DNA of 64,000 nucleotides, taken from NCBI GenBank assembly GCA_021234155.1, contig JAJEKV010000003.1, positions 6,758,413-6,822,412 of the forward strand, read 5' to 3'. Below, piece by piece: positions 1 through 11,751 of this stretch. The notes beneath the pieces were generated by a model. That model was given only the letters and a program-made list of their open reading frames with translations. It did not search any database and was not told where the DNA came from. Every line of letters starts with the position of its first letter. Within the stretch, counting starts at the first letter, position 1. The position numbers and the translations under genes were made by a program. Source of the DNA: Isoetes taiwanensis (Eukaryota; Streptophyta; Lycopodiopsida; Isoetales; Isoetaceae).

Positions 1-1121
1 TCAAACATGCCACATAGTATCATGGAGGGGCCCCCAATGGATTCTGTTCTGAACTGGTGGGGATACTGGAGGCCAGTAAGACGGTCCCGAGCCGCCTAAT
101 AGTCCTTTACGTGTGTGTAACTAGCACTAACCTTTGGAAATAATTAAAGTGGAAATGAGCTTTACTATGTAACACTTTCATGTAACATTTCTAGCATGGA
201 GAAAAAAAAGATGAGTTTTCAATTGACAACAATTGTTCTTGGAATTTACCATTAAGCTTTTGTATAAAGGAATGAAGCTTTGCGTTGCATTATTCTACAT
301 TCCTGTTACGTGGAAGCAACTTGGGGGAAATTCAATTGTGACATCTCGTTTTCTCATTGGAGAAGAATGTATGGGGGAGATGATTCTAGGGGGTTTCATT
401 AGTGGGTCCTGGAATCATCAACCCGGTTTCATTCCATTCTGGAGCATAAATATCATAGCGCCATTTTTCATTCCGGAGCGATCCAGTTTCCATGATGTAA
501 TCTAGAATGTAACGAGGGCGTGACCAAAAAACAAAATGTAAAGTAAATGACATTCCTTAGAAGGAATATCTGCAACATGTCCCCACACAATGAAGGAATA
601 TCTGCATCATGTCCCCACAGGATTGGATGATGGACTTAATTTGTCTCAAAGTGCTTTTACGGTAAAGAGATTGGGTCAGGGTTCAATAAACTCCGCAGCC
701 TTCGCCAGATAATTTTCCGCCTATATAAAATACGTACCAGATATATTCATAAGAAGATACAAACGTAATGGATTTTACATTAAACTGTGTTTTTTTCTAT
801 CGAATTTTTTTCAGCATCCAAAAATTTAGACCAGCAATTTCTAAAGTGTACCAGACAAACAAAAGGGTTTATCCAGGTAATTTCTGAACCCTGGATTGGG
901 TATGAAGCATTAGAAAGTGCAATTCAAAATTAGAATCGACGAAGCATGAAGGTCGGTCACACTTAAATAAAAGGCATTTCAATTTATTATGGCACATAAC
1001 CTCTACACAATTTTGATTCCCAAATAATACTTTTGATTCCAAACAACTAGCAAACAGAGAAAGCTAAGAACCAAAAATGTGCACATGAAATTTATGAAAT
1101 TTATTGAGCGTAGAAAAGCGA
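1..1121. other. Non-coding stretch, no gene recognised
   Basis: AT-rich sequence without a coding region I can support. The only open frame (233-505, +) has no recognisable motif and reads like chance. A small direct repeat lies at 560-620. Confidence 0.5.
560..620. repeat. Two-copy direct tandem repeat, 32-bp period
   Basis: GAAGGAATATCTGCA..CATGTCCCCACA occurs at 560 and again at 592, with one internal difference (AACATG versus ATCATG). A simple local duplication. Confidence 0.85.
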
Positions 1122-1528
1122 TCAACTAGTGTGGGGGCTATTCTTGGACAATCGTGGAGTTTTATCAAGCGTGTATTTGCCATCCTGTAGTTTTGATATA
1201 GAGATGCTGCTATTATCGAACAAATCTGGAGGATAAATGTAACAAACGGGACTGTCTTCAACTAGAACAACAAACCTGACGTAAGTGCCATCGAGGACAG
1301 AGCGGGGCAGATTGCCGGGATTGTGCACCTGACAGGGCCATGCACGGCGCGATTGGCCTCCCGAATAACCACTTCGTGCTCAGTCTTGTTGTATATATGG
1401 ACGAATTTCTCGTCTTCTTCCAGTCTCGGTTCCTCGGTTTTGGGTGCAGAAGACAGATCTGCTGCATTGGGCTTGCTTTTGGATGTAGAAGACGGATCTG
1501 CTACTGCCTTGGATGTTGAAGCTCCCAT
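1122..1528 (-). pseudogene. Small unrecognised protein with N-myristoylation-like start, frameshifted
   Basis: Reading leftward from the ATG at 1528, the protein starts MGASTSK, which fits an N-myristoylation signal (Gly2, Ser6). A Ser/Thr/Lys-rich linker and the segment FVHIYNKTEHEVVIREANR follow. The first frame then loses coherence near 1330. A protein-like continuation (GTYVRFVV, CYIYPPDLF, LQDGKYTL) runs in another frame from 1328 to 1122. The frame changes inside GTCAGGTGCACA, so one missing base explains it. A splice donor at CAG|GT is the alternative, but the second frame follows with no gap. I do not recognise the family. If the frames belong together the product would be about 135 residues: a membrane-anchored tail plus a small beta-rich domain. 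Confidence 0.4.
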
Positions 1529-1742
1529 GGCTTCTGCTTTGCCGCCTGATTACTCTGTTCCAAAGTGCCCCCTTTTCGACTTCCTGATTTTTAGATGCGG
1601 ATCTGCCTATTACCGGAGCAGGGGTTGACTGATTCACAGCTAAAAAGTTAATCTAAGGTTTTTTTCATCTTTGAAAAAGCCTTGTGGGTTTTTTTAATCG
1701 TAGCTTAATACCTTAGTGCCATATCTTGTGTTTTAAGAGGAG

Positions 1743-1840
1743 GATAACCCTCCTCTTGAGATGATTATGGCAGATAACACTCGAGGCCGGCAGGCCGAGA
1801 GGGTTATCTGCCATAATCATCATCGAGAGGGGAGGGTTGG
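1743..1840. repeat. Foldback inverted repeat, ~37-nt arms, 24-nt loop
   Basis: The left arm (1743-1778) and right arm (1803-1840) are reverse complements. The inner 19 bp are perfect (GATGATTATGGCAGATAAC and its complement) and the outer half is imperfect (CCCTCCTCTTGA against TCGAGAGGGGAGG). The loop is GC-rich. The shape would suit a MITE remnant or a young microRNA-type foldback; nothing shows that it is expressed. Confidence 0.75.
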
Positions 1841-1849
1841 CCTCCCTTA

Positions 1850-3200
1850 AACATCTGGTGGAGGCGATTATCACCATGGATCTGATAATCTCCTCAATCT
1901 TAGCCGTGGACTTGGTAATCACTCAGGAGCAATGGATTATCAGAAATAACCTCCGCTACCAAGATGCTGATTTAAGGGTGGAGATTGTTGCGATCAGATA
2001 ATCGCACGCACCAGATGTTTAAGAGTCGGAACTTTCCATTGCCTTAATAGAAAACCACAATAAAACTTGTCGGGAAAATTCCTACGATACAATAAATTAA
2101 CCAAAAAAATTCTAATTTCAACAGGTTGTATGAAATTGGGGAGCGGATTCCATGGGGTCCCACGCCCGGCGGGAGCGGGCAGTGGGTCTTGGAATCGCGA
2201 CCCTGTTCCAAGCCTCCACAACATGGTAATTGGGTTGAAGACGATTTGCCTTCGGATTTACCTTCGGATTACCTGTTGAGCGGAATTGGCATGCCGTTTT
2301 CCATTCTGGAGGAGGCGGAATGAGCGGGCCAGTTTCCATGTTGGTTTATAGTGTTCCCTGGACTTTGCCCAACGCTGGTAACAATGCTTTCAGTATTAGC
2401 AGCATATACTTATTCCACATGCTTAAAATACAATTCAAAACTTTGCACTATTTGTTCCACAGGCTTAAAATGCAATTTAATTCAATTCAACTCCTTGCAC
2501 TAAAGTCCAATTTCTCTCGTCTTTCATGATTCACACGATAACACCCCCTTGCATTTTTTTTTTATATGATATGATGATATTATAATACTAAAAAACAAAG
2601 CTTTAGGCTACAATTAGATACAAATTCACACGGCGCATGTAGCAATCAACTAAACCTTACATTTAGGCTTAATGAAAATAAGTGACATGCGCGTGTTGCA
2701 CACGTAACATTTGTTTTAATTGTTTGTCTAGCTTAAGGAATTGAATCTGTTTTAAGTTATGGTTTACATAATTGCTCCACCAATTAGTCATAATTACTCT
2801 TGTGTTTTGCCCTACCCCCTACACTAAGCCTAGTGTTTCATGAATGTTGACAAGACCTCTACCAAGTACCATTCATGCAATCTTGATTTCTTCGTAAAAA
2901 TATAAGAATTATTAGCATTACAAAAACAATGACCAAGTTTGTTGGTATAGCTTAGAAATGCAGGGCCAGCATATTCCTTATCGGACTCTTGTGTGTCAGA
3001 ATTTTCATGATATGCCTCTCAGGATATGCAACATAAAATACAATTGCATGATTTAAATGTGCAACCCAAATATTAACTTACAGATCATGATTTTCCTTCA
3101 TATTTAACCAAAACCAAACTATTAATTGTTAACACCTCAACGAAGGTTGCACGACTGTTTCTAAAGACTAGACCAGCATACGATTGAATTACAATATGTG
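1850..3200. other. Non-coding stretch, no gene recognised
   Basis: Short overlapping frames at 2000-2340 on both strands are mirror images of GC-richer sequence without motifs. The rest is AT-rich. No RNA gene or element boundary was found. Confidence 0.5.
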
Positions 3201-3260
3201 CAAACAAGCCCTGAAAACACAAACAATGCACAATATAGTAATCCTCGTATAAAGGTCCTC

Positions 3261-3818
3261 TTATCCATCTTCCTGCTGGGTAGAATCGTTATCTTTTTTT
3301 TTCGTCTTCCGATTTTCCAATGCCACAGGCCATTCATTCTTATTAAAATTCTTGCCCTCAACTCGAAGTTTATCTACAACCTGTAGTATTGCTTTTTGCT
3401 TAGACTTCTCGTCTTCAATGTCGGTCTCTAGAATTTCCTTCTCGTTCAGCTTATTATTGATCCCATAAAATGTGGCGAATGATGCGAATAGAGACAGAAC
3501 CATGGGAATCCAGGAAAACCCACATTTTATTTGATTAGTTTGAGAGACTGCAGTGAGAACCACCCCTTGGAAGACAAAGTCAAAGCCCAATAACTGGTAG
3601 ATTTCATTCTTTATATTTCTCAAGCCTTGCTCTTTCCGATCTACACGTTGACTGTGTACTTCGTCTTCCTTCATCCACATCTCATATCTTACTTTTAGAT
3701 CCGTGTATGTCATCACTTCCCATAGTGTATCCCTACCATTTCCAGAACGTGGATGCCTTTGTAAATCATTGCTAGCATTACCCTGCTCCAGATCTATACC
3801 CTCTCCATTGGATCTCAT
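3261..3818 (-). CDS. Unrecognised two-pass membrane protein with coiled-coil flanks
   Basis: From the first in-frame ATG (3818) the frame gives 185 residues ending at TAA (3261). The frame stays open upstream to about 3985 without another ATG, and a hydrophobic run there may be 5' intron or untranslated sequence, so the start is uncertain. In order I see a polar N-terminus, an amphipathic helical stretch (ENW-type, WEVMTYTDLKVRYEMW), a charged helix (VDRKEQGLRNIKNEI), two hydrophobic segments (GFDFVFQGVVLTAV and WIPMVLSLFASFATFYGI), a Glu/Lys-rich coiled coil, and a lysine-rich tail. This predicts a small membrane protein with both ends on one side and a short hairpin. I do not recognise the family. 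The intact frame and non-repetitive composition favour a real gene or exon. Expression is unknown. Confidence 0.55.
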   Translation of the reverse strand: MRSNGEGIDLEQGNASNDLQRHPRSGNGRDTLWEVMTYTDLKVRYEMWMKEDEVHSQRVDRKEQGLRNIKNEIYQLLGFDFVFQGVVLTAVSQTNQIKCGFSWIPMVLSLFASFATFYGINNKLNEKEILETDIEDEKSKQKAILQVVDKLRVEGKNFNKNEWPVALENRKTKKKDNDSTQQEDG

Positions 3819-4290
3819 TTCACTAGCTAATGATTCTTCAAGAATTTGCCCCTTCCATGTCCAAAAGGTAAAGGTATATATCAAACAAAGCAAGCACAAA
3901 AACAAAGATAGCACTAAACCTTTGCAAATTAGGCATAGAAAGGGCAAAATCCTATAGCCTTCATCTTCATTTCCCTCTTACATTTCTGCGAATCTAATGA
4001 CATCATAGCAATGGTAAGTTTGAGTGAAGTACCTTGATCTATTATAGCAATCTTCAATTGCTCCTCCTTATTGGCAATGCTACTCTTCGACCTACAATAG
4101 ACACGGTCAATAATTCAACTCCTTCAATCTAAATAGACAATATGTTCAAGCACTAGAGTTTGACTTCTTCATTACTACATTCTTATCTCTTAGTATATGT
4201 GCTCCATGCCCCTCTAAGGATTTACATACGTAACCTTTTAGAAGACCAAGTACGGCTGCCATCAGAAGCGCAACCTCTACCTACGTGTCC

Positions 4291-4310
4291 ATATTCACTA
4301 TTTGGTGGAA
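4291..4310 (+). repeat. Target-site duplication, left copy (LINE-1)
   Basis: ATATTCACTATTTGGTGGAA here is repeated at 10,100-10,119, directly after the poly(A) tail. The match is 19-20 bp; the first A may belong to the tail. Confidence 0.93.
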
Positions 4311-4519
4311 TTTCTCATTGTGGAGGTGGGATGGATGCGCCCTAGGGTTTCTGCCGGAGGCTGCTTTACGTTTGTGCTCATATCTTGAGCTACAGACCTC
4401 GGATTACGGTGTTCTTTGGCTCGTTGGAAAGCTGGTTCAGAGCTCTTTCCAACGGTGTGTGGCATCGCAGGTTTTAGGGTCCGGCTGATTGCCTTTTCGG
4501 CCCTGACAGTTTCGGCTCT

Positions 4520-5911
4520 ATGGCATCAACTTCCAAGCTGCCTGCAAAACCTCCTGTATCCATGCCGGTGCAGGGGGCAAATTTGGCATTGCATGTTAAC
4601 CCGTTGGCTTATAGTGAGAATGTTTTTCAAGATGCTGATTTTCCTGTTTTGGCACCCCCGGCTGGTGCACCGAAGAGTACAAGTGCTTTGAATAGTGGTA
4701 ATGCTTCTGTGGATGGTGCCTCGGCGCCAGCGGGTGCCAATTCTAACAAAGATCAGTCCCGTCCACTTCCTTGGAGGTCCTCAACTTCTGGAGTAAATAC
4801 TAGCAGGGAGCGCTTTAGTGATTGGATCAAGAAGGACTTGTCTTCAACTACGTCTGCTGGGCGTGTTGCTACAGCTATTGATGTGATGATTCAGGATAAT
4901 AAAAGAGATCTTAGTAATCTTTTGGGTGAGTTGCGAGCAAAGGAGACTCAGTTGGAACTCCAGTTACCTTCTGTTGAAGTTTTCTATCAGCCTGAAATGT
5001 GTAAGAATACTCTTCAAGCATCTGGGTACAATGTGGTCGAGATTGATCATGACTTACACAAGAAGTGTATTAGTAACTTGTTGTCGTTTAGTGTGGTTGG
5101 TCAATATCTTTGGAGCATTTCTTGATAGTAGGAAGCTTGGCTATTGGTTATTTGGTCATCTTCGGAGATTAGGGTTGCCACCTTATCATTACTTTAAAGA
5201 TCTTTGGATAAAAGTTCTTTTTGATCGTTTTTGATGATCTTTGTGGGTTTGTTGAGCAACCGGTGGCACGTGGTGTGGACCCAATGTGGAGTGATTATAT
5301 TTTGTACCAGCCTTACTACTTTGGATTTTCTCCGGTATGACTCCCGCTCTTAGGATGCCATGTTGGTTTTCTATTCCTAATCTTCCTCCCGATCTCTTGG
5401 TGGGAGTTTCTTATCGGTATTGCTAATGGTCCGGGTACTCATCCGCCCATTCTATTGTTGATGGTGCTAAAATTTGTGTTTCTCTTCCTTCGGTCGCGGT
5501 CTTCGATTTGTGTGGTTGTGAAAAGTGGCCCTATCTTTTCAAGTATGCTTTGCGGTTGCTCAATGGCCCTCGGCTTGCTGATTTATTTCCTCAACTTGCT
5601 TTATTTGCAAATTTTCGTGCTAAAAGAGATAAGCCCCGCAATGGTCCCTTCTTCCTCATGTGCCTCCTACCTCTGTTGTGTCTCCATTACCCTCTGTTGT
5701 CCCTATTTGCGACATACATTTGTTGTTACTCCATCTGCTTTGCTAAAACCACTATCCCACGAAGATTGTGCATACTCCCGCTTTTTGAAGAGGATGCTAG
5801 GGCTAAGTTCTGAAGATCCGGGAATTGCAAGAGCGGCATGAATGTGTTCAAGAACATCATGAAAATGCCCAAGAGGGATGGACAAATGTTAATTGGAAAA
5901 GAGCCGCATAA
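4520..5911 (+). pseudogene. LINE-1 ORF1 (gag-like), frameshifted
   Basis: ORF1 would encode the RNA-binding chaperone that packages LINE RNA. From ATG 4520 about 200 residues read cleanly: a Pro/Ala/Ser-rich start, then FSDWIKKDLSSTTSAGRVATA and a charged helix. Fragments in changing frames follow: RKLGYWLFGHLRRLG near 5,130-5,180, a piece with KWPYLFKYALRLLNGPRLADL near 5,520, and a final charged helix (IRELQERHECVQEHHENAQ) ending at the TAA at 5,909-5,911. No CCHC knuckle survives in the readable parts. It matches the position, not the clear sequence, of ORF1 in the other two LINEs here. Confidence 0.65.
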
Positions 5912-6209
5912 TAAGGCTAGTCAACATGTGTCACATGTCATGAGCGATTCGATAATTTGCATGGAAGGGTGGAGCAGAGAGGAGGCTCTCCCTTGCCAGT
6001 TACCCAACAAAATAATGGGGGTAGAGCGAGAGAGGAGCTCTCCCTCACCAAGTCTTTGAACAAAACAATGGAAGGGTGGAACAGAGAGGAGGCTCCCCCT
6101 TGCCAATTTCCAGGACGAGGTGGGCTGACCTCCCTTCAGAACCATGCGAGATGGACATGGTTGAGGCTGGCTCTATTGGTATGGAGGTGGAGCATAATAT
6201 TTTGGCCAC

Positions 6210-9200
6210 ATGAAACTGTTGTCTTGGAATGTGAGGGGAGTAGCTTCTTCCCCAAGTAAAAAAAGCGGGTTGTCTCTTTACCTGTCTAAGTTTTCTACGA
6301 CCTTTTGTTGCCTCCAAGAGCATAAATGCCGCCGCGGTGATGTACATAAAGTAGCTAATGTATTTGGACGGGACTATAATGTCTTGGTGTCTGCTGCTGA
6401 TGCATCTAAGGCTGGTGTGCTTACTGCATGGAAGTCATCTGTGGATGTCACTTTTACTCAAACAGATAGGTTCGGGCGGTGGATAATAATCAAATGGAAA
6501 GATAAGGGCCAAGAATGGGGTTTGATAAATGTGTATGCTCATAATAGACCTCGTCAGCGTGGTGCTTTGTGGGCAACTCTGAGGAGTAAAGTTCTCCAGC
6601 TTGGACAGAATGTTGCATGGTTGCTCGTTGGCGACTTCAATATGGTCGAGTTGGAAAGAGATAGAAGTGGTGTGACTCGAAGTGGTGCAAGGATTCGAGC
6701 GAGAGCAATGGCTACGCCTTTTACATGATGGTCAGCTTATGGAGATTGATGGTGATCAGTCCTTTACGTGGTGTAATGGTTGGACAGGAGCTGGCAGAGC
6801 TTATGCAAGGCATGATAGAGGATACTTTAATACTTGTGCAGCTGCTCGGCTAGCGGATTTTCGTCGCTCAAATCTTCTGGATAGCTCTGTGTCTGATCAT
6901 AATCCACAACTTCTAACTAATGATGTGGCTAATTGTCATCGACCTACCAGGACCTACTTTAAGCTTAATTGCAAGTACCTGGAGGATGATGAGTTCAAAG
7001 TTGGCTGTAGTCGGGCTTGGTCTCGGGCCTTCTCACCTCGTAGGGGCATGTCTGGGGTTGTTGCAGCGTTGTCTGCAGTGAAGTCATTTGCAAAAGAATA
7101 TGGGAGAGTCAGAGCTGCTGAAGCTAGAGGGCTATTGACTGCATTGTACCAGGAATTAGAAGTACTCCGTGCTCGTGGCCATACTAATGGAGTCAGAGAA
7201 AAGGAGTTATTATCTCGAGATCAAGGCTATAGAAGCCGTAAAAGTTCTAATGAAGCCAAAGTGAAGGCGGGGTTGCGATGGTTCAAGGGCGGTGATAGAT
7301 GTACCCGGTTCTTTTTGCGGCTGCAAAGAAGAAGGAAACTTCGCCACTTCTATACATTCTTTGGTCTTTGCCGGATGGTGCTCTTATCTCCGATCCGGTG
7401 AATCTTAAGCGATATCTTCATCATCACTTTTCTTCATTCTTTGCCACGACACCCATTGCCCTTCGAGGAAGGACATGCAATTGGCCGCGTGTTGACTAAG
7501 ATGCGTCGCATTGTTTCTGAAGAGCAGAGGTTGCTTCTTGAGTCTAATATTGTGAAGGAGGACTTAAAAGCAGCTGTGGCTCTCTTGAAAAGGGACAAAT
7601 GCCCGGGTCTTGATGGCAGAAGTGCTGGGACTGGTTGGAGGATGACATATATGATGCCTTTTGTGAGTTTCAGAGATTTAGGAGCCTTGATAAGATTTTG
7701 AATACAGGTTGTATCTCTCTCATTCCAAAGAGCAAGGAACCCAAGACTATTTCGTACTGGCGACCTATTACATTGCTTTCCTCTGTGTACAAGATCTTTG
7801 CTAAGACATTGGCAGAAAGAGTCCGAGACGTCTTGGCTGACGCTATCTCGTCAACACAATCTGGCTTTCTCCCTCGTCGTTGTATTCTCAACAACGTGGC
7901 TGCTGCATATGAAGGAATATATTGGGCCCGATTACGGGGTCATAGCAAGCGATGTATCTTAAGTTGGATTTTGCTAAAGCCCTACGATAGTGTTGATTGG
8001 GGCTTCTTGGAGAAGTGTCTTCTTGCACTTGGGTTTGGGGAGTCATTCACAAGGAATGCCATGAAGCTCCATACATCAGCCAGATCTACTGTCCTTTTCC
8101 AGGGCGAGCCATCGGATATTTGTGTAGTGGGTAGAGGAATTGACGAGGGGTTGTCCCTTAGCACCCTTGCTTTTCACAATTGTGGCAGAAGTCTTGTCCC
8201 AGCTCTTCTCCGTGGCTACCCAAGATGGCGTTATTCAAGGCCTCCCAATGGACGATGGTTCTCAAGAGGTATGTAACCAATATCCGATGACACTTTTTGT
8301 TCCTAATTGCCGAGGGTTTGAGAATCTTCGTAATGCTAAGCTATTATTAGACACATTCTCGGCATCGGGGAGTTCTTGTAGGGTGGCAAAAATGTACAGA
8401 CTTTGTGGGCGTTGGACAGTCCCATCCCTCCCTCGTATTTAGGACTATCCTTGGAAGATTCTTACGCATGGCAATACCACAAAGTTGCTTGGTATCCCGG
8501 TTGGAATTCACGTCTCGCGCCCGGATGCTTGGGATGAAATCATTAGTGGGTTGCAAAAGCACTTGTTTTGGTGGAATCTGACTAAGCTGTCCATGCCCGG
8601 TAGAATCGTGGCTAAATGTGTTCTTAGTAATACTCATGTCTACATGGCGTCTCGCTTTACTAGCTCCTTGCATGTAAGATGGAGGAGATTGTGCGTATCG
8701 TCGAGAAATTTTATTTGGGGTGGAAATGAGTTAGGAGCGATTGGTCAAGGTAGCTTGGGCGAAATGCATTAGACCTAAAATTTGGTGGTCTTGGTATGTT
8801 GGATTTTCACCTCCAAAGCAAGGTGATGATATCAAAGTTCATTTGGAGGATTTTCATTGGTAAGGATGATTCTCCGGCCCGAGGTTGTTGGTGCGGTCGA
8901 TTCAGCATTGTCTCCCATTTCATAAGGCCACCATTAAGCCCCTCCTTCCTTGGGCTTTGCTTTATCATATGCATCCGTATCCTAATGCTTCTCCCTTTCT
9001 AAAGGGGTTGCTTCTTTGCTTGGGACAACTGTCGGTCTCTTTTCCATATTAATAATCGAGGCATGTCTTGGGTTGTCCACTCCATCTTTGGTGGATTCCT
9101 TTGCGGGGACCTCGGAGAATGTGCCTCTAAGTGTGGTTGTTCATCCAAAGACACAACGGCGATGGGTAGTAGCAACCGGTATCAACACTATTGCGACTTG

Positions 9201-9964
9201 GTATGAGTCCGGTCATCTCATGTCATGGGAAGCATTTAGAACAAAGTTCTTGTTGTCTGAGATGGGACGAGTAATCACGGAATCATATTCTTTGCATTCT
9301 TTGCCACGTGGATTACGGTCCACGATTGAGGTAGTCGTATGGGGTTGCCATCGGGATATCCGGCCAGGCGGTTTGTGTCTTACGTGTATAAATTGCTTGT
9401 GCATTCGAAATCCTGCCTCCATCTAATAGATGGCATCTTCAGTCCCTCGACCACAATGGAAAAGTGTTTGGATATGGGTATGGGATAAGTTGCTTCACCC
9501 CAAAGTAGTAGTTTTGTGGTGGCAAGTGATCCATAGATGCCTCGAGTCAACAGGTTAGTCCATAAAATGGATAATCGGATTTTGAGCTACGCCCTTTATG
9601 CCGACAAAGGGTTGAGAGTATTGAGCATTGTTTTTTTCTTGTGTGAGAGGAGGCGAGGCATGGTCTTGGTTGTTGACCCTTTTTGGCACGTCTCGATCTA
9701 GCCAAGCAAATTTTGCTTGCTATCTATCCCGATGCTTGGCCCAATCAACGAAACGAGCTTTTCATCTCGCATGTATCGGGGCTTTTATGGTCAATCTGGA
9801 AGAGAAGGAGGTTGTTTATCTTTAAGGGCATAGATACTGCAGATGAGGTTGTTCTTCAGTGGGCGCAAGATAAAATTGTTATGGCTTACAATTGTTCTTC
9901 TCTTGATCAAGAGAAGAAAGTACTGATCTGGCATACTTACCTTCAGATTCATTCTTTTGCATAG
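6210..9964 (+). pseudogene. LINE-1 ORF2 (endonuclease-reverse transcriptase), many frameshifts
   Basis: The start MKLLSWNVRGVAS (ATG 6210) is the canonical L1 endonuclease beginning. CLQEHK (catalytic Glu), LLVGDFN and SDHNP follow, the last in a shifted frame. Reverse-transcriptase blocks appear piecemeal: KCPGLDG (7,600), YWRPITLLSSVYKIFAKTL, STQSGFLPRRCILNN, GCPLAPLLF (8,150). The catalytic YADD is damaged: the DNA reads CAATATCCGATGAC, where CAATATGCTGATGAC would be expected. The 3' part keeps WNLTKLSMPGRIV and FIWGG and ends at TAG 9,964. At least ten frame changes and a deletion around 7,620 make it non-functional as written. Confidence 0.85.
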
Positions 9965-10072
9965 GCAGGTGGTTGTGCTCAGTTGGATCGGTTTGTCCAC
10001 TGGGGTTATAATCCTGTCTTTGCATTTATGTTGCTCTGGTTTTTAGTTGGTGAATAAAGCTTGACGTCCTTC

Positions 10073-10099
<27 letters not shown>

Positions 10100-10103
<4 letters not shown>

Positions 10104-10119
10104 TCACTATTTGGTGGAA
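10100..10119 (+). repeat. Target-site duplication, right copy (LINE-1)
   Basis: Matches 4,291-4,310 base for base, directly after the A-tail. Confidence 0.93.
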
Positions 10120-10439
10120 CTGGTCAACGAATATTTCTAACAAATCTTAGAGCTTATATGTTCTAACTCTCAAGCATATGTGTCATTCTTTTAATACAAA
10201 ATAAAAAATACAGCTCATTGTTATGACATTGTCCTATATTGTGTCAGAATATATTAACAACATGATACCTCACATGTTGATTTTGTGTACCTACAAATTA
10301 ATGATTGTGAATGTAAATACGTATACATCTTGTAATGGTATGGCCGAGCATTCATGATATATATCTTATTGTTTAAAAGCTAAGAACTTGTTGTACATTT
10401 TTTTACCCTCACCCCTCCTCCTCTCCCTCACTCTCTTAT

Positions 10440-10620
10440 TTCTCTATGCAGATGATGTTGTCTTATTTTTTCATGTAAGAAAGGATTGCAGAAACACTTG
10501 GATATATGGGTAGCTTTATGAATTCACATATGGAGTTTTTATTTGAATAAAACTAAATGTGGATATTGGGTATGAAAAACTCCAGGCCTTTCCTATACTA
10601 GACCATAACTACAAATCAAA
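10440..10620 (+). pseudogene. Isolated reverse-transcriptase scrap
   Basis: CTATGCAGATGATGTTGTC encodes YADDVVLFF. In a neighbouring frame GLQKHLDIWV and YLNKTKC follow, the usual order after the catalytic box of LINE polymerases, then YEKLQAFPIL. It resembles none of the three full LINEs here closely, so it is probably an older lineage. Nothing else of that element could be traced with confidence. The remaining sequence to 11,640 holds no gene I can support. Confidence 0.5.
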
Positions 10621-11656
10621 CAAAGTTGTCTTTTAAAGAATAAACAAATGTCAATGCCTTATAATGATTAGCCATAATGGAAATTGTGCTGGATGTAGAA
10701 CTTGGCTTGGAAAGTGAACAATGTGCTTTAGCCTTGCCTGAAGCTAGCACTATATATATGCATTCAACATCGGCTAATTGAGATGTCTTATTATAGGGAT
10801 GTGATGAATCCTTTGCTAATTGAGATGTCTTATTTGCCCCTTATTTGTCAAGCAAGATACTTATGAAGTTGAGAAGCCCTTTTTAGATTTTGTTAAGGAG
10901 TGTTTGTGGAGAGACTTTTATGAAGCCAGAAATGGTGATCCATCGGGCTGGTCAAGTTTTGTTGTCAAAACTAGAGGATGAAAGCCAGGCCATGCTAGAT
11001 TTGGAGCTCGCTAGATGCTGGGCTTTTCTGACACTATGGTCATAGCAGGAGGAGAAGCTTCTCTTTTAAAGCTTCTCCAAGCTTAGTCATCTCTGGCTGC
11101 AGGATCCCCGTGTTATTATATCTCTTACTAAGAATTGTGTACAAATGGCGTTTAGGTACTGGAAATGAGAAGGTAAGAGGCATCTTACTATGTTTCTTAC
11201 TCTAGTATCTATTAACTTTGCCACGTCTGTAGTTTGTTATGTCCAGGCTTGTGAAGCTAATTGTGGGATGTTAAGTATTGTGGTTCACTTTACGGCAGGC
11301 ATGATGCGAAAATTTCAATAGTGGCACATGAAGGGTCATCTTCAGCAGTCTTATCGCCCTTCATATCCTCATGGTTGGAAACCATAGATCACTGCATCTC
11401 AATGCTCTATAGTTTCACTAACATATTTGTAGTCCATTTGTAACATAGTTTCTTATGCCTAATATAGTTTTTGGATCAACTGATTCTTGGAATTTTACCC
11501 TAATCTTTGAAGTATGTTTTAGAAATTCCATCAATTTAACTTTATATGTTTTAGAAATTGCATCAATTTAACTTTTAATATTGCTCTAATCTTCTTCCAG
11601 ATTCTTCTACCGTGGAGCTGTGGGATACATCATATATCAACCGAGCAAAATTTATT

Positions 11657-11699
<43 letters not shown>

Positions 11700-11751
11700 T
11701 AAGAGTATGATATATTAGATAAGATAGGAAATAGTATACAGACTAAAAAAT

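Larger units (their letters stand above)
4311..10100 (+). mobile_element. LINE-1: full-length L1-type non-LTR retrotransposon, frames broken
   Basis: The element runs from the base after the left target duplication to a poly(A) tract (about 10,072-10,100) preceded by GAATAAAGC. It carries a gag-like ORF1 relic and an ORF2 with apurinic endonuclease, reverse transcriptase and C-terminal regions, in plant L1 order. The 5.8-kb span plus a 19-20-bp perfect target duplication shows a complete, target-primed insertion. Perfect TSDs and a long A-tail look young, yet the frames carry many small indels. A 5'-truncated sister copy lies at 52,333-53,997 and is much less damaged. Confidence 0.93.
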
